A stretch of DNA of 64,000 bases. Source: Scolanthus callimorphus. Taxonomy: Eukaryota > Cnidaria > Anthozoa > Actiniaria > Edwardsiidae. This document shows positions 31,518 through 46,500 of the stretch, in pieces; the stretch's first letter is position 1, and the number at the start of each line of letters is the position of its first letter. Location: contig CM066912.1 in NCBI GenBank assembly GCA_033964015.1, positions 9,664,015 through 9,728,014 on the forward strand, written 5' to 3'. The notes beneath the pieces were generated by a model that was not told the DNA's origin, did not search any database, and saw only the letters and a program-made list of their open reading frames with translations. Made by a program: the position numbers and the translations under genes.

Positions 31518-34500
31518 CTGAAATAGAAATTACAAGAACTAATTTATGTGCACTTTTAATTGCCTTTCCTCGTTCCTTTGACATCGCTTATATGTTGCGA
31601 AATATGAGGAAACTATGAATAAAAAGTGCATAAAATGTACTTTCAGAGAATAAACGAAAACACAAAACAGATTAGCAAAGCAGGATACGAGTAGCCGTAG
31701 ATGCACAAGCTCTCAGGTCCCTTGCCCCTTGGCGTCTAGCACAATGAATCTAGCTTAAAAAGACGATGCGTGTTCGAGAGTGGGACGCTTAGCCCGTAGG
31801 CTGGGGGTTCGGGGGTTCGTACGAACCCTTCCGCCGGACATAGAGGTCCGCTCTGTGGCAAAGAAAAAAATAAACGGATGGTCTGTCTCTTTAATGGTCG
31901 CAAATGGCGACTACATTTTGGGGCTTGACGAACAAAATTTTAGAGCTAGTCGCTAAATGGCACCCCATCTTTCTGAGTTCAGCTGAGATCAACGTTAATG
32001 TGGCGACTAAATATTTGCATTTTGGCGACTGTTTTTTTAAAAAGTTAATGTCGGGCCCTGGGTGCCTGTTAGTAGGCCCACTTACCCGAGTACCCAGAGA
32101 GGTCCATGCTCTTGAGTCCCTTGGCTTCCACCACAGTTATTTGTAACTTGCCTGAAGACGGCACGTAACGTAGAGAGAAGCAGATCTCACCGAGATCCGA
32201 CTTGGAGTGCTTAGGGGAGAGAATAACGGTATTTTTGTCAAATTGACATTTTGTAGACATTCATTAGTATTTCGTACAATCCCCTATTCCCCTTATTTAA
32301 AGATTCCCCTGCCCTACCCTCCCTCTGTCATTTGGGCAACTCTTAATTTTCCCATGCATTTTTCGTTGCAACTTAACGTCCTGATGTCGCTAGTGTGCAC
32401 CGGGCTTAAAATAAAAAATCTTGTATATCAATGTTGTTCCCGTCATCGTCAGAAGTGTTTATTTAGTAGCATATGTACATTGTTTCCTGGTTATTTTGCT
32501 TCGCTAAAAATGGAACTACCAATCATTTTTTTAATAGCGCTGCGCATAGATTCTAAAATTAGATCACGAGACTCAAACAAACAATCCCTCTGAAATCTCA
32601 ATCAAAAGGATCGCGCTCGAAATACGAGCCAGTGTAGGAGTACATACAAGCTCTGCTATTATGAGTGGAAGTACCAGTTTATCAATTCATTTTGTATTGT
32701 TCTTTAGAGAGAAAACTGAGAAAATGGGAGAAACGTATATTTGCTTGTCTGAGTTTTTAATGGGGGGGGGGGGGGGGGGGGGGGGGGCTTAAAAGAGTGT
32801 GACGTCTTCTGTGCGCAGCGCTATTCCACTCGTATGGCTTGGCGGTGCGTATAGAGCAGATTTCGTATGACTGTGAAAAGTACCGTCACAATATTGTTCC
32901 GCGCCGCGACCGTGACCGTACCGCGACTACGCAATTTCAGTGGCGATTTCATTCCATCTACAGCAGGCCAGGCTCCGTACCGCCACCGCGACAGTGCCGC
33001 GCTGTACCGCGTAGGAAAATGGTGCAGAATTGTGCAAATTAGGGAAACAAGCATGAAATTTGGCAGACTGATAGAGTTTCATATGCTGAACATTTCTAGA
33101 AGTGGAGCCACGCCCCAAAATGGATACTTCCAGTTTTATAGCCATGGAATTAGTTATCGTAAATAATTTTTAAAACGACAGTTAATGTTTCTTAAAAGCC
33201 GTGAAACTAAGGACGGTGATAAAACAAAGGACGATCAATCATTATAGACACCGAACCACGCCCTTTGATGGATACTTCCAGAGATAGTAGTGCTTTATCG
33301 AGTTTTTATAAAATGACCACAGAGGAACGGTATATCGCTAGACTATTTTGATACTTGGTGCAGAGAATGTCTTGACCATTACAAGTAGCGCGAGAGGTGG
33401 AGCCACGCCCGATAATTGTTACTTCCAGTTTTGCAGTCATGGAATTTTTATCAGTGATATATGTATTTAGAAACAACACTTAACGTCTTTTAAAAGTCTT
33501 GAAACTTAGAAGGGAGAAAGAAGAAAGGACAATCAATAATTTAACATACCGAGCCACGCCCTTTGAACGATACTTCCAGAGATAGAAGTGCTTTATCGAA
33601 TTATTAGTAAAATGACCACAGGGAAATGTTATGTGGCTAGACTATTTTGAAATTGGGCCTCTAGAATGTATTTATAGTTGCAAATAACTTGAGAGGTGGG
33701 GCCACGCCTCAATGAGTACAGTTTTACAACCATGGAGTTTATATTATCTAAAAAATATATTTTAGAAACAACGCTAAAGTCTCTCAAAAGTCTTGAAACT
33801 TAGGACCACGACAAAGCAAAGTACATTCGGTCGATATACACCTAGAGCCACGCCCTTTGATAGATACTTGCAGAGATAATAGTGCTGATCTAAACTGACC
33901 ACTGAGAAACTATGTCAGGCCGGTCTATTTTGAAATTTGGAACATAAAATGTGCTTTTCCATTCGAAGAATCTTGAGAAGAGGAAACACGCCACAAAATT
34001 AAAACGTCTAGTTTTTAGCCGTACTACATATACACACTACAAATTTCAATGAAAACTTAAACAGCCTTTAACAGTCACACCTCTACTAAAAACAAACATT
34101 AATATTAAAATAAAATTCAGACACACGAATTTTTAAAGAAAAGTAAAAAAGCATAACAAATGAAACAGAGGCTCCCCATTTTCTTTCATGATACCCGGCC
34201 GTAGGCGATTTCCTTCCTTCGCTATATGTTGTTTGGCTTCGTATGTTTTCCTTGCTTCATTGAACATGAGTTTGACTGATAGAAAAGATCATGTTTTGCA
34301 GAGAATATGAAAATTGCTTATAAAATTATATAATTTAATAGCAGCTGATCGTCAAGTGTCAAAATACCCAAAATAACTCATTTTAGATCAGGATAGCAGT
34401 TAAATCGCACTTAGACAAGAAAAAAGTTGAAACTTTGGTCCAAAAATTTTAAAAAATTGGGCAGTAATAAAAAAAAGTGTCCAATAGACCTCAGTTTACA

Positions 34501-37500
34501 AGTGGCATCAGTGACAAAGCGGAGTGTCACAAATTTAAAACCTAAAAAGCACGTCATTAGTGTACAATATTCGGTCAACGCTGACGGGGATCATCGAAAG
34601 GGCATACAGAAGAAGTATTAAAACTGGCCAATGAGAAACTGTATGTGGCCATACTATTTGAAATTGGTATAAAGAATACATTTTGTGTTCACGTAATTAG
34701 AGACTTCGAGCCACGGCCGACAATGGGTACATAAGCTTATAGTATTTTTGAAACGCCCCCTTATCAGGTGGCAGTCCTTAGCGAGGGAATAAACAGACAT
34801 CCTTTTTCAGCACAATCCAACACTGAAGAGAAGTGGTTAATTACTCGAGACACCATGTTTGAGCTAACTTGGTACTATAACTTGCTTTTCGAAACTATGT
34901 AGTCCCAAATCAACGAGCTCGGGGTTACACACAGTTCTCGTTGGCGGAAACATCTGATAGTTTCTTAATGTCGGGACATGTCAAGAGCAATCGGATATTG
35001 TTTCAGCAGGGAGGGCAAAGGCGAGTCTCAATTATTGAATCAGCATCGACTTTCACGCCAAAAAGAAGAAAGGGAGTAAAGGAAAATACTACTGTTCGGG
35101 ACTTAAAGACCCATCATCAACCCAATAGCCATCGCGCACCCCGTTTTCTTTTCCTTTTCAAATTGATATTGTTATTGACTAATAGCCCGAAGAGCCTGTC
35201 GGTTGATGATGAGCATTTACGGTTATTCAGGTATTTTTAGTTTGTCCTTCCCGAGACGAATTTCGCTATTAAAAGTTTTGTCACATTCTCTCTCGCTATC
35301 AGTTGATATATTCCTCAGGTACGAAAGTCCTTAAAGTGGTCATGTACCAGATTTCTATGCTATGTACATTGGATAGAACCTCCAAACTAGCTGTGATGTC
35401 CTTGTTACCATGAACTTATCGGGAAGTTCCCTCGCAGATCTTCCCCAAAACAGTTATTTCCTTCAATAGTGCAATAAAGCCCACTCTTTTTCTTCTGGAC
35501 AGGAATACTGTCTGTTGGAAGAGGTCTGACTTTGACGCAATATTTCGCCGTTTCAATTCCAACTCTTAACTAAAAGGGAATGGTCCTGTGTGTATAATGG
35601 TTGATTTTAGTTTCCTTTATTACCGTCCTAAATTTGAGGATGTCAGTTTCTGTTTAAAAAAAAAAGATGATTCAAGATGATAAATTCCATGCCTGCAAAA
35701 CTGGAAACATTTATGTTATGGTGTGGCTCCACCTCTCGAGCTAAATGGAACGCTAAACACATTCTATGTGGCAAATTTCAAACAACAACGACCACACGCA
35801 GTTTCTCAGTGGCCATTTTGGTAATAATTGTATTCAGTACTATGATGTCTGTAAATACTAATCAAGGCGTGGCTCTGTGCGTATAATGGCTGATTCTACT
35901 TTCCCTTGTCACTGTTTTAAGTTTCATGACTTTTAAAAAACGTTAAGAGTTGTTTCTAAAAGATCTTGAAAATGAATTCCATGGTTAAAAGCTAGAAGAT
36001 CCATTTTGGGGCGTGGCTCCACCTTTCAAGGCACTTGCAGTCGTGAATACATCCTATGTACCAAATTTCAAAATAGTCTTGCCACATACAGTTTATCTGT
36101 GGTCGATTTATATAAAATTGTATCCGGCACTATTATCTCTGCAAGTATACATCAAAGGGCGTGGCCCTTGTGCATATTGACCGAATGTCCATTGCTTTAT
36201 CATGGTCCTAAGTTTCAAGACTTTTGAGAGACGTTCAGTGTTGTTGCTAAAATACATATTTCAGATATTTAAATTCCATTGTTGCAAAGCTGGAAGTATC
36301 CATTTTGGGGCGTGGCTCCACCTCTTATGTTTCTTGCATTGCTTAAGACATTCTTTGTGCCAAATTTCAAAATCATCTATCCTCATACAGTTTCTCTGTG
36401 GTAATTTTACGTATAATTGGATAAAGCATTACTATCTCTGGAAGTATCCATCAAAGGGCCTGGTTCTGTATGTTTGATGATTGACCGTCCCTTGCATAAT
36501 CACTGTCCTAAGTTTCACGGCTTTTGGTAAACGTTAACTATCGTTTTAAAAATTATTTACGATAATTAATTCCATGGCTATAAAACTGGAAGTATCCATT
36601 TTGGGGCGTGGCTCCACTTCTAGAAATGTTCAGCTTATGAAACTCTATCAGTCTGCCAAATTTCATGCTTGTTTCCCTAATTTGCACAATTGACCATAAA
36701 TCATGCACCATTTCACAGTCATACGAAATCTGCTCTATTACATATCGCAGAGTCCTGCAAATCGGTTAACTGCAGGCCTCTTTTTAACTTTATGGGGGAA
36801 ACGTTTTCTAAAAATAAAGTTTGCTGGCACTGACGGGATGGAATTAAAATGGGAGATTATAACTCTAAAATGGTGGACTCTTTTCGTTACCATAGGTAGA
36901 GAGTACCACGACAGCCATTTAATCCCCCCCTTTCCCACGGTTGCACTTCTTACCCCAGCACTCCCCCCTGAACCAGCAGAGGGGGGAGTGAGTACCCGCC
37001 ATTCGTTAATATTTGCTGCCAAGTCCACATCGATCAGAGGCAGCCTTGCTTCACCAATCAAATCGTGTCTAGAGAAGCGATCGAAGTCGTATAGCTCCAT
37101 CAACAACGTTCGATTGGTGATTTCACTATACGGGATGTTTTTGAACACGAAGTGCTCATTGAAAACTGGATTCAGCGTCTTTCGATGGACCTGATAGAGA
37201 TTACAAAAGATACGTCTCAGGGTGTTATCTATATTTTAGATTAAACACTGTGGCGAAAGCAATTGATATCTCCTCAGATGAGTATAAATCTGCAATTGAG
37301 CACTATCTTACTTGCACTTTAAGCATAAATTAGCCCCGAAATGCTAGTGACAGAGTAAACCAGAAAAATCAACCATCTGTAACACACACACGAAAAATTT
37401 ATGTCGTGCTGTTTTCGATTGGGAGGGTTCTGTTCTATTTTGGCACCATTACTGGAAACTGCTGCAATTTTCTAAGCATATATCATAATAGGTATTTTGT

Positions 37501-40500
37501 GCAAATAGCCTTTATCACGTTCCCATAAAAAATATCTGACATTTTACCGTCGCAAATACGTCGACTTAAAAGTTGTGTTTTTGACGAATTAGCCATTAGC
37601 CTCCTTACGGAAGGGGCTGTAAACAAAGAGTACGCCAGATATTGACTTCATTTGGCTTGGGCCAACTGGAACAGTACCATTTTAATCTACGGAAAACACC
37701 AAAACAGCTTTTCAAGAAAACATTGCAGCTATTCAGCGACCTCAAAATTCACTGTTGCGATTGGCAATTTTACGCAAGAAAACTCTAATGCTAATTTTCT
37801 TGAACCAGAAAGTTACACATTCGAGGCAAGGAAGCCAAACGCAATAATATACTTGAAACGTAATTTAAGTGAAAAGTGAAGTGCGCCTTTTATTTAGTTG
37901 CACGGGACTTATCTACATGTAGATGACCCAGAAACTAATTTACAGAAACTCGAAACGATGAATATACCCTGAACAGTGTAGGTAGTAAGACGGAGTGTCT
38001 GCTATAAATTCGTTTTACCAGTCAGGTTGACTGGTAAACATGAGTGACTTAAGGGAAGGACCATTAGAAAAAGTGATGGGGGGGGGGGGACTTTCTTTAC
38101 TTGTTCCAAAATAAATTTCCGAGAGTTTTTGTCGCATGAATATTTTTTACAGCGCAAGAGCTTGCTAGAATTGTTTTCCATGGCTTATCGGACAAGGAAT
38201 TACCGCGACTTCATAATTTTGCGAACTTGCGTGTACGATTTCCAACCGCCAACTGGCCTTCTAGCATCCGTCGCATTCCCACATGAATTTAACTTCGGCG
38301 CTGCACGAAAAGTATCGTGCTTCGAGCAGTTTCTCTCACAGAAATTTCTCTTTTGTTGCGCGCCAAGCGCGCCCTGATTTTGATAAACCCATTTCATCAA
38401 GCATCAGAGAAAAGGTTTGTTGTGTATAGTATGGGTTTTAGGGGAGGGGGAGTTTGTTTCTCCTGGCCAAGATACATGTTCTTGTAATGAACATTCGTAC
38501 TCATTTCTTAAAAAAAATAGGGCAATGGTATTGTTCCATTGCGCGAGTTCTCAAAAACCATATTGTAATATATATATCTTGGATGCTATTCTGAAATGTT
38601 TAGAGTACTCAATTGAATGAACAAGAAAAGCGTCGAAAGAACATCAGTTTTGCCTTTTTGTTCAGTGAACATAATTCAATTGCCTAATCAAAACTTGGGA
38701 ATCTTGCAAGAATTTTTTTTGGGGAGCCACAGAAGCTGCAATATTTTTTTTTCCCTTGTATGAATATTTTTTAATGGTCACTTTTCTAATGGCCCGTCCC
38801 TAATATGTAGTTACGTAGGTGTGTACATGTCTGTGGTATAATTTAGAGTGAGTAAGTAATCCATCTACACAGATTTGCGGTCTAATCAGAATGACCGTTC
38901 GCGTTCATTGGTTGTGACGTGGGATATTGAGGTAAAAAAAAAACAGAAGCACAAGACCATTATAAGAGCTTTCACATGAGTGGCAAAAATATTCATTTGG
39001 GGAGGGATGATCCTCAGACAACCAAACTCGGGTGGAGTTGTCTAAGTGGCAAGTGGGTGCAACTGCGTGGTCACGTGGTATGACGTCATCGATGACGTCA
39101 TCAAACGAGAAAAGGTTTATATCTTTGGAAGGGATGAACATCAGACAACCAAACTTGGGTGAAATTATCTAACTGACAAGGGCGTGCAAGTGCTATGTAC
39201 AATGTTTTGTCTCATTAATACAGACAAATATGTAACCGGGAGCTCCGCTTTTAGCCGGTGGCTAATCTATATATTAGTCATGTATTTTGGCCGTTTTCTA
39301 TATCCCAGCAAGGGTAGAGAAGAAACAGGTCAAGTAAATATTGTCTTGTTTATTTATGGTCTTATGGTCTAAAAGCGCGCGCTCTGCTAAACAAGGCAGT
39401 ACCAATGGTGTACGTTTGTTCAAGCTTGAATAAAAATTGTTCTCAGCTCAAAGCTTTCGAATTAGAATTATCCCTATACATAACTGTACGTAATCTGTAA
39501 CAGAACCATTAAAGGCCCATCACCAACCGGGAGCCTTTGCGCCCCGTTTTCTTTTGTTTTCAAATCAATCCATTGTTTTTCGGGTGGTCTGATTGGCTAA
39601 GAGTCCGCAAAGGCTCTCGGTTGGTGATGGGCCTTTAAGGTTGGGATGTGTATGGTGCTTTCGTCTGAGCGAACTGAGTTCTTTTTCAGTTTCTGTGTGA
39701 GATTTCAAAGAACTTAGCTCAAGGTCAATCTTTTCCAACAAAAACACGCTCACTGGTGTGATTTCCTCCTTTTCGTCAGGTTTGTGAACTTCGTTTCGCG
39801 ATACACCGCCAGGATTACTATTTAGAGAATGTTGTTCACGGCTTTGTGATGTGAAAATCTTTCATTTCGGCAGTGGTACGTTTGTTGAAACTTGAATGAA
39901 AATTTTTCTCATCTCAAAGCTTTCGAATTAGAATTAGCCCTGTACATGCGTGTAAGCAATCTGTAACAGAACCATTTAGGTCTGGGTGTCTATGGCGCTT
40001 TCGGATGTGTGAACGGAGTTCTTTTTAGTTTCTGTGGGAGACTTCATGGCGCCGTTTGCTAACGCGTTCTCCTCGCTTAGAAAAACGCTTGAATGAGAAC
40101 TTTTACCAAATTTTGGCAAATTCGCCAAATCCTCTCCAGCAACGTCCATAAATGGTGTGATTTGGGGGGTTTCTAGCTCAGCCGTTTTTCCGTAAAAGGG
40201 TGGAGAACATAAATTTTCCTTAGCGTATTATATATAAGCTAATAGTTATCAGTTTTCAATTCTACACATCCGTATTAGTATAACTGCAAAGTTTCAAAAG
40301 AATTACTTGAAAACCGGCTGAGATATGCATTTTCAAAACTTCGTATTCTGGCTTACTTTAAAAAGAAATGTATGACAAGTGTATGTTGTCAAGTCGAGAC
40401 TGGACGGGCATCGATGCCTCGTTCCGATGTATTTTCCCATACATTTCTTGTAAAAAAAAATACGCCAGAATACGAAGCCAGTATTAAAGCAATCTTCACC

Positions 40501-43500
40501 AAACTTTGCAATTTTACTATTACGGATGTGAAGAATTGAAAACTGGATTCTATTTTCTGATAACTATTATATATTAAATCTATAAATTATATTATTATAT
40601 GGCAACGATAGTACGCGCGCTCTGATGGGCTGTTACAAGGTCAGTAAATCCCGGCATGACCTCTCATAAATCTCGTAATGACCTCGCAGTTCACGACTGG
40701 CAAAAATTCGAATTTCCTTCAAATAAAAATCAAAAATAAGATTTTCAGCGAAATTCACAACAAAGAATACTTGACACAGTATTTGTCTCTTGTAATACAA
40801 ATCTTAAAGCTGGACTGTCACGCTCTGCGCATGTGCGAATTTTGATCACTTTGGTCCGGGCCGGAAGGCTGTGAGAGGGAGGAATTACGCTGGTAGAATC
40901 CGTTCAAATCTTGTTGTTTCGGGGTCCATCTACCCTTAATTCTTAACGGGTATTCTCTCCTGAGATCTCCTTAGTATCGTGACCAAATTATGGAGTCGAT
41001 GCAATATTGTTTGTCGTTTTAAATTGAATGAGACTCGAGCGTCATTTTCACTGATGGCTGCCCAACAAGAAAGGCCTAATCGAGGTCGTCCTTACGCCAA
41101 AATGGCTTGGGAACACAATAAAAGCAGGATCTGGATATGGAAAAGGGTCCATGAGACATGGAAATTGTTCAAGGGCTACGGTATCTTCACCTCAGACAAC
41201 GATTTTTCAGCTCATTTGCCTAAAAAACCCCAAAAAACTTACCATAATGTCGCCTCCTGACGAATGAACTCCAAATTATGTTTTCCCTGAGGCGACGTCG
41301 CGCGGGGCGTGGGTACTTTCCCGCGAAAACGAAGTGTCCAGTGATTGGTTTATTTAAACAGGGAATCCCCGTTTTGAATAATGACAGTTATGGGATCGGC
41401 GGTCTTTGCTCGAGCATGCGCGTACCGTGACAGTCCCGCTTTAAACTTGCGACAAGAGGAAAAAAGGCCTGAATATCAGAAATGACCTGTTTACAAAAGG
41501 CAAATCAGAGTCAAAAAGTTACTCTAAGCTATAAATTCGGGTCTATCCGGAGAAAATGAAAACTATAGGGAGCCAAAATAGCAGCAAAAGGTAAAAGCTA
41601 CATATAAAGTCAAAATTTATTAGGAATTCAAGAAACTTGGAAGCTAAAAATAATAACAGAAGCGAGTTCAAACTTTGTGCTTACCGATAACTGATAGTCG
41701 TTGATTTCTTTCTCCATCTCGTTGGATAAACTTCATTCTCACTTGACATCCGCTTTTGCACAAAACCCATTCCTGAATATACAGTCGGCTAAATAACCAT
41801 TGCAATTTTCTGATATTATCAATGCTGTTGAAACCACTTCTGGCTCCCAATTTCTGTAGATCTGAAAATGAGTTTCCGAAGAACACGTTTTGCAGCTTTT
41901 GCGAAACTAATGTTGTTTTTCTTGAAAGCGTTACAAGCTCAAGCTTAAGTATAAAATTGTTCAAGTGAAGCATGAACGCTAAACTATAATCTGTAAAGCA
42001 ATCGTTTCCGAACTATTTTGACATCCATAACAGATTTATCACTTTTTCCTACGCTGACCCCCCTGTGCCATATATCCAATAGGAGTTTTTTTGCACAGTA
42101 ACATTTAAATTTAGATATAGATTTGGGCAAATCTGCGAGTTTCTTCCATCTAATCAGTTTCACTCAACTGAATGAACTCGGGCGAGTCGACGCGGGCGCG
42201 TGTTTTTTGAGTAACTTCGGCGGGAAAATGTACGTGGCGACTTCCGGTTCGTAAAAAGTTTGGAGAAACGTGCCATATAATAAACAACTTACTAACCTCT
42301 GCTGTTCGGTCATTACGGGAAATATCAAACCTCAGCTTTGGTGCATCAACCTCGCCGAATGACCTCACCATCGGTTAGTAAGTAGTAATTATTATAAATG
42401 TTGCGTGATAAAGGCCTATACCATGAGCCCATCTACAGGAGCCTCCACCACCTACTGGTGGGCGTCCGAAGCACAGGGAGCCCATCAAAAGGAGCCTCCA
42501 TCACCTATTGGTGGGCGTCCGAAGCACAGGGAGCCCATCAACAGGAGCCTCCACCACCTACTGGTGGGCGTCCGAAGCACAGGGAGCCCATCAACAGGAG
42601 CCTCCACCACCTATTGGTGGGCGTCCGAAGCACAGGGAGCCCATCAACAGGAGCCTCCACCACCTACTGGTGGGCGTCCGAAGCACTGAAGTAGATGAAT
42701 CTATTTTTAACATTGTAGTTTTTCAATCCCGCGAGAATAGGTTCTGATGGTTACAAATTATGGCCCTCGTCCAGTAAAAACATGGCTGTCAAATCAGCAC
42801 CGCCATCGTACGCACTAACGCGTTGAACGCAGCATTCCAATTCCCAGAGTACAAATTCCCCGTTTAATTAAAAATCCACAGTCTAAAAATAGACACTTCT
42901 ACTCCTGTACATATGGCTAGACCTAGTGGTAAGATGGAGGCTCCTGTTGATTGGCTCCTGACCATACCTAGTCTCATATTTTCTTTTCTTGTCCGGTAGC
43001 AGGATAATCTTGACGTATGGATCAGATGAGCCGCTGAAATCCTTGGCAGGAATATCCTCGGCTCTGATCACCCCAACTGTTAGCGAGTTTTCATTGAAGC
43101 TATAGTCTAGCGTGAAGTTTATACGACCTGAAAATAACGTTTTAAATGTGTAAACTCCAGTGTAATGAATCATGTGAGAGATGGGAAGAGAACAGGGATG
43201 GTGGTATCCTGTAGCCCTTGCAATCAAGGGCTAAATTAGGGATTTCTTTACTAGTTTCATGCAAACACCATTATTATACATTGACCTCACTATCGCAAAT
43301 CTGATTGGTCGAGGGCAAACAATCAATTCTCAATGTCGCGCGAACTTGACATGCAAAATCCAGTATCTGCAGCAGATATTGCATTTAGCATGTTAAGTTT
43401 AAAGTCGGTGTCCTTCGGCAGATAACACAGGCCTCGGTTTTACTAACTCACGATCCAATGCTAATTTTCATCATAGCCTCCGTTTTTGTAGGCATTAAAA

Positions 43501-46500
43501 ATGAGGGAGAAGCATTGTATTATGGTCAGGGTGAACCGGCACCGTCAATAATAGCGATATATTGATAGCATGTGTAACCTGACAATTCAGCTTACCTATT
43601 TTAACCCCAGTACTAATGTCTGAGTGATAATCTTCACTGTTATAATCCAATTCATCCATGGAAGGCTGTACTTTCTCTTGATAGCTGGCGCCAATCTGTA
43701 CGGCGCGGAAATCCACTCGCTCTTTGGCGGCCTTCTTGTCATCTTTTTTATTCTTTTTACCGCATTTCCGGCAACAGCAGCAGTAAATGCAGAATACCAC
43801 TACTATGGCGGCGAATACCCCGACAGCGGCAAAAATCCATATCGGAACTGGAAAAAGATAAACAAAATGATTAGTGATATCATTTGTATTTAAAGGGACA
43901 TATGTCATGGTAGATTCAACGGCACAGCCCCCCTGGAAGTATTAGTACTCGTTGTGAGAGGCTGACTTGCAGCAAATAGCTTCAATAATACACATCCCCG
44001 CGCGCGTCATTAGCCGTATTCACACTAGAGACGGAAAACTCGTCTGAGACGAGTTTCTCGTCAGAAAGAGTTCCTGTCTTATGTCAATTCTACTCGGAAA
44101 CAGTTGTTGTTATCTGTTTAAACTTTTTCTCCAAAAAAGTTTTTTCGCGTGATCACAGAAGAACAGGGAACCATATTCAAGGCGAGAAACTCGTCTCAGA
44201 CGGTGTGAATGCAGCTAGCGACGTCCCTAGTGTGAATACGGCAATTGTTTTTGGTCGCATCACTAATTTTTTTACTATTTCCTACTTGTATCAAATGCCT
44301 ACAAAGCCAGACATAACTGGTGCTACTGACGTTCAATACATTAGCTGTATTCACACTAGAGACGGAAAACTCGTCTGAAACGAGTTTTTCGTCCGGGACG
44401 ATACGGATTTTTCACGGGAAATCGTCTGAATTTATCCGTCTTATTTCTCCGTCTAAACAGACGATTTTCTGTGACGATTTTTTCGTCGAGACGGGAAACT
44501 CGTCTTGAATTCACGCTAAGGCAGTGAACTGGACAGAAATTGTATAAATCGCGCGGTAAAGAAACTGGAACTAGAGAGTGGACAGAGAATTGTGGGTAAA
44601 AAAATGTAACAGGTAACCACTCAAATCTCGGTCCAGGTTCTTTTGAACAAATGTACGATGTTTCCCGTCTATATATGAATTTAAAGGGAGGCTGTCACGC
44701 AACTGCGCAGCTGTTCTACGCATCTCAAAACAAAGAAGTATCGTCCCGTAACGATGGCCAGCGAAGGCTAAAAACCACGAAAACAATCCGTTTTAATCTC
44801 GCTATTTCTCGATCCATCCGACCATATGTTTACGTTTTACATATTCTTCAATAGTTTTCTGATAGGATGGTCAAAATAGTTTTGCTCAGTGATCGTTCTT
44901 GGAGCATGCGCGCATCGTGACAGCTCCCCTTTAAGTCGGTAAAACTAGACAGGTTTCTATTCACGAATTCATATCAGACGGAAAACTCGTCAGACGAAAA
45001 ACCCGTCATGACGAGTTTTCCGTCCTCTAGTGTGAAAACAGCTATTGCAGTATAAACAAAAGCGTTATAGCCGTATTCACACTAGCAGACGGAAAACTCG
45101 TCATGACGGGTTTTTCGTCTGACGAGTTTTCCGTCTGATATGAATTCAGACGATTTCCCGTCAAAAATCCGTCTCGTCCCGGTTTCACATTAAGTTTCCC
45201 GTCAAAAATCCGTCTCCTCTCGGTTTCACACTAAGACGAGTTTCCGTCCGGACAAAAACCTCGTCTCAGACGAGTTTTCCGTCTCTAGTGTGAATACAGC
45301 TAATTTCAGCAACATCTGACATGCATTGATAAATGTTCGATAACAGAAGTCTAAGGGAGAATCACACATTAGACCTAGTAGTCATCTATACCTTTTAAAT
45401 TATCAGCAGTTTTTTAAATAATAAATACTAAACCTAAAAAAAATACTTGACCTAAGCAAATTCTATTTTGTGTAATGTTTGAGAGAAATTTCACTTGCAT
45501 TTTGGAAAAAATTCATTCTATATGTAGGGTACTGGATTTAGTGAAAATCTTACTTTTTCACAAGCCCTGTGCCATTCACTAAACTGTTACTTCCTTGGGG
45601 CTTACAAGTTTCCAGAACTTGTTAAGAGCATTTGGGACTCGATTTCCTAAAAACGCCAAGAGAGGATCCACTAAAATCGAGTAACTTTGTCAAAAATCTA
45701 GTGCCAAAACCGTTGATCTCTTATTTCAAAGTTCTATGTAAGTGTTTTAGAATTGTCATCATATTAGTTCATTTTAGCTGACAGCAAGAACAACTATAAG
45801 AAACATTTATCGAAGTTGGTAAAATTATTAAGAAATGTCTATAGGACTGAAATTAACATGTATGTTCTGGGAACTTGAAAAAATATTTTCCAACGTTTCC
45901 ATCAGAATTAAATGTTGATGTCAGTGGAGATAATTACTTCCAAAAGGCTTTTCAGAAAGTACGAAAATTTAGGATCTATGCTCCATATTTTTCTGGCAGC
46001 AGATTTGTCTCGGATTTTATCCCATATTACTATCAATCTCCCTGTGCGGCAACCCCTCTTATTAAGATTATTTGCTAGGCGGACAGTAAAAAATAAATAA
46101 ATAAAATAAATTTATTGAATTTCTGGCGGATCCCGCCTTAAGAACATTGGGAATTTTTCTAGCCTCAAAGAATGTAATTCACTTAAAACAACGACAATTG
46201 TGCCCTTCAGCTGTAAGATACGATCTCGATTTTGTTAGAATTTCGCTCGGGGAATTTAAAGAGAAACAAACGTTTTTTAATGCAAATTTTAGGTATTCTT
46301 AAGGAGGAGAAGTTTATCACTCACTAAAGCCTCCCAACATTTATGGTAATTTTTAACTTCGCGAGTAAACTCAAATTACCTATCAAAAAACATAACGCAT
46401 ATTACTTTTTCTCACTTCCTGGTTTGGAATATTTACTAGACGATAACTGCTTGGTCTCCGTATAAAGTCAGTTTCGAAGAATAGAAATTAAGCCGAGTAA

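Noticed and set aside
36703..37194. Plus-strand 163-codon frame
   Set aside because: It is the complement of synaptotagmin exon 4 and the end of the foldback repeat; no domain.
41668..41973. Possible extra exon in the synaptotagmin intron
   Set aside because: A donor-like site exists but no matching acceptor or conserved sequence, and the synaptotagmin coding sequence is complete without it.
42398..42747. Overlapping 79-98 codon frames with [14 protein letters not shown] repeats
   Set aside because: The 53-bp period makes every frame cycle through the same three peptides; no start context, splice logic or family supports coding.
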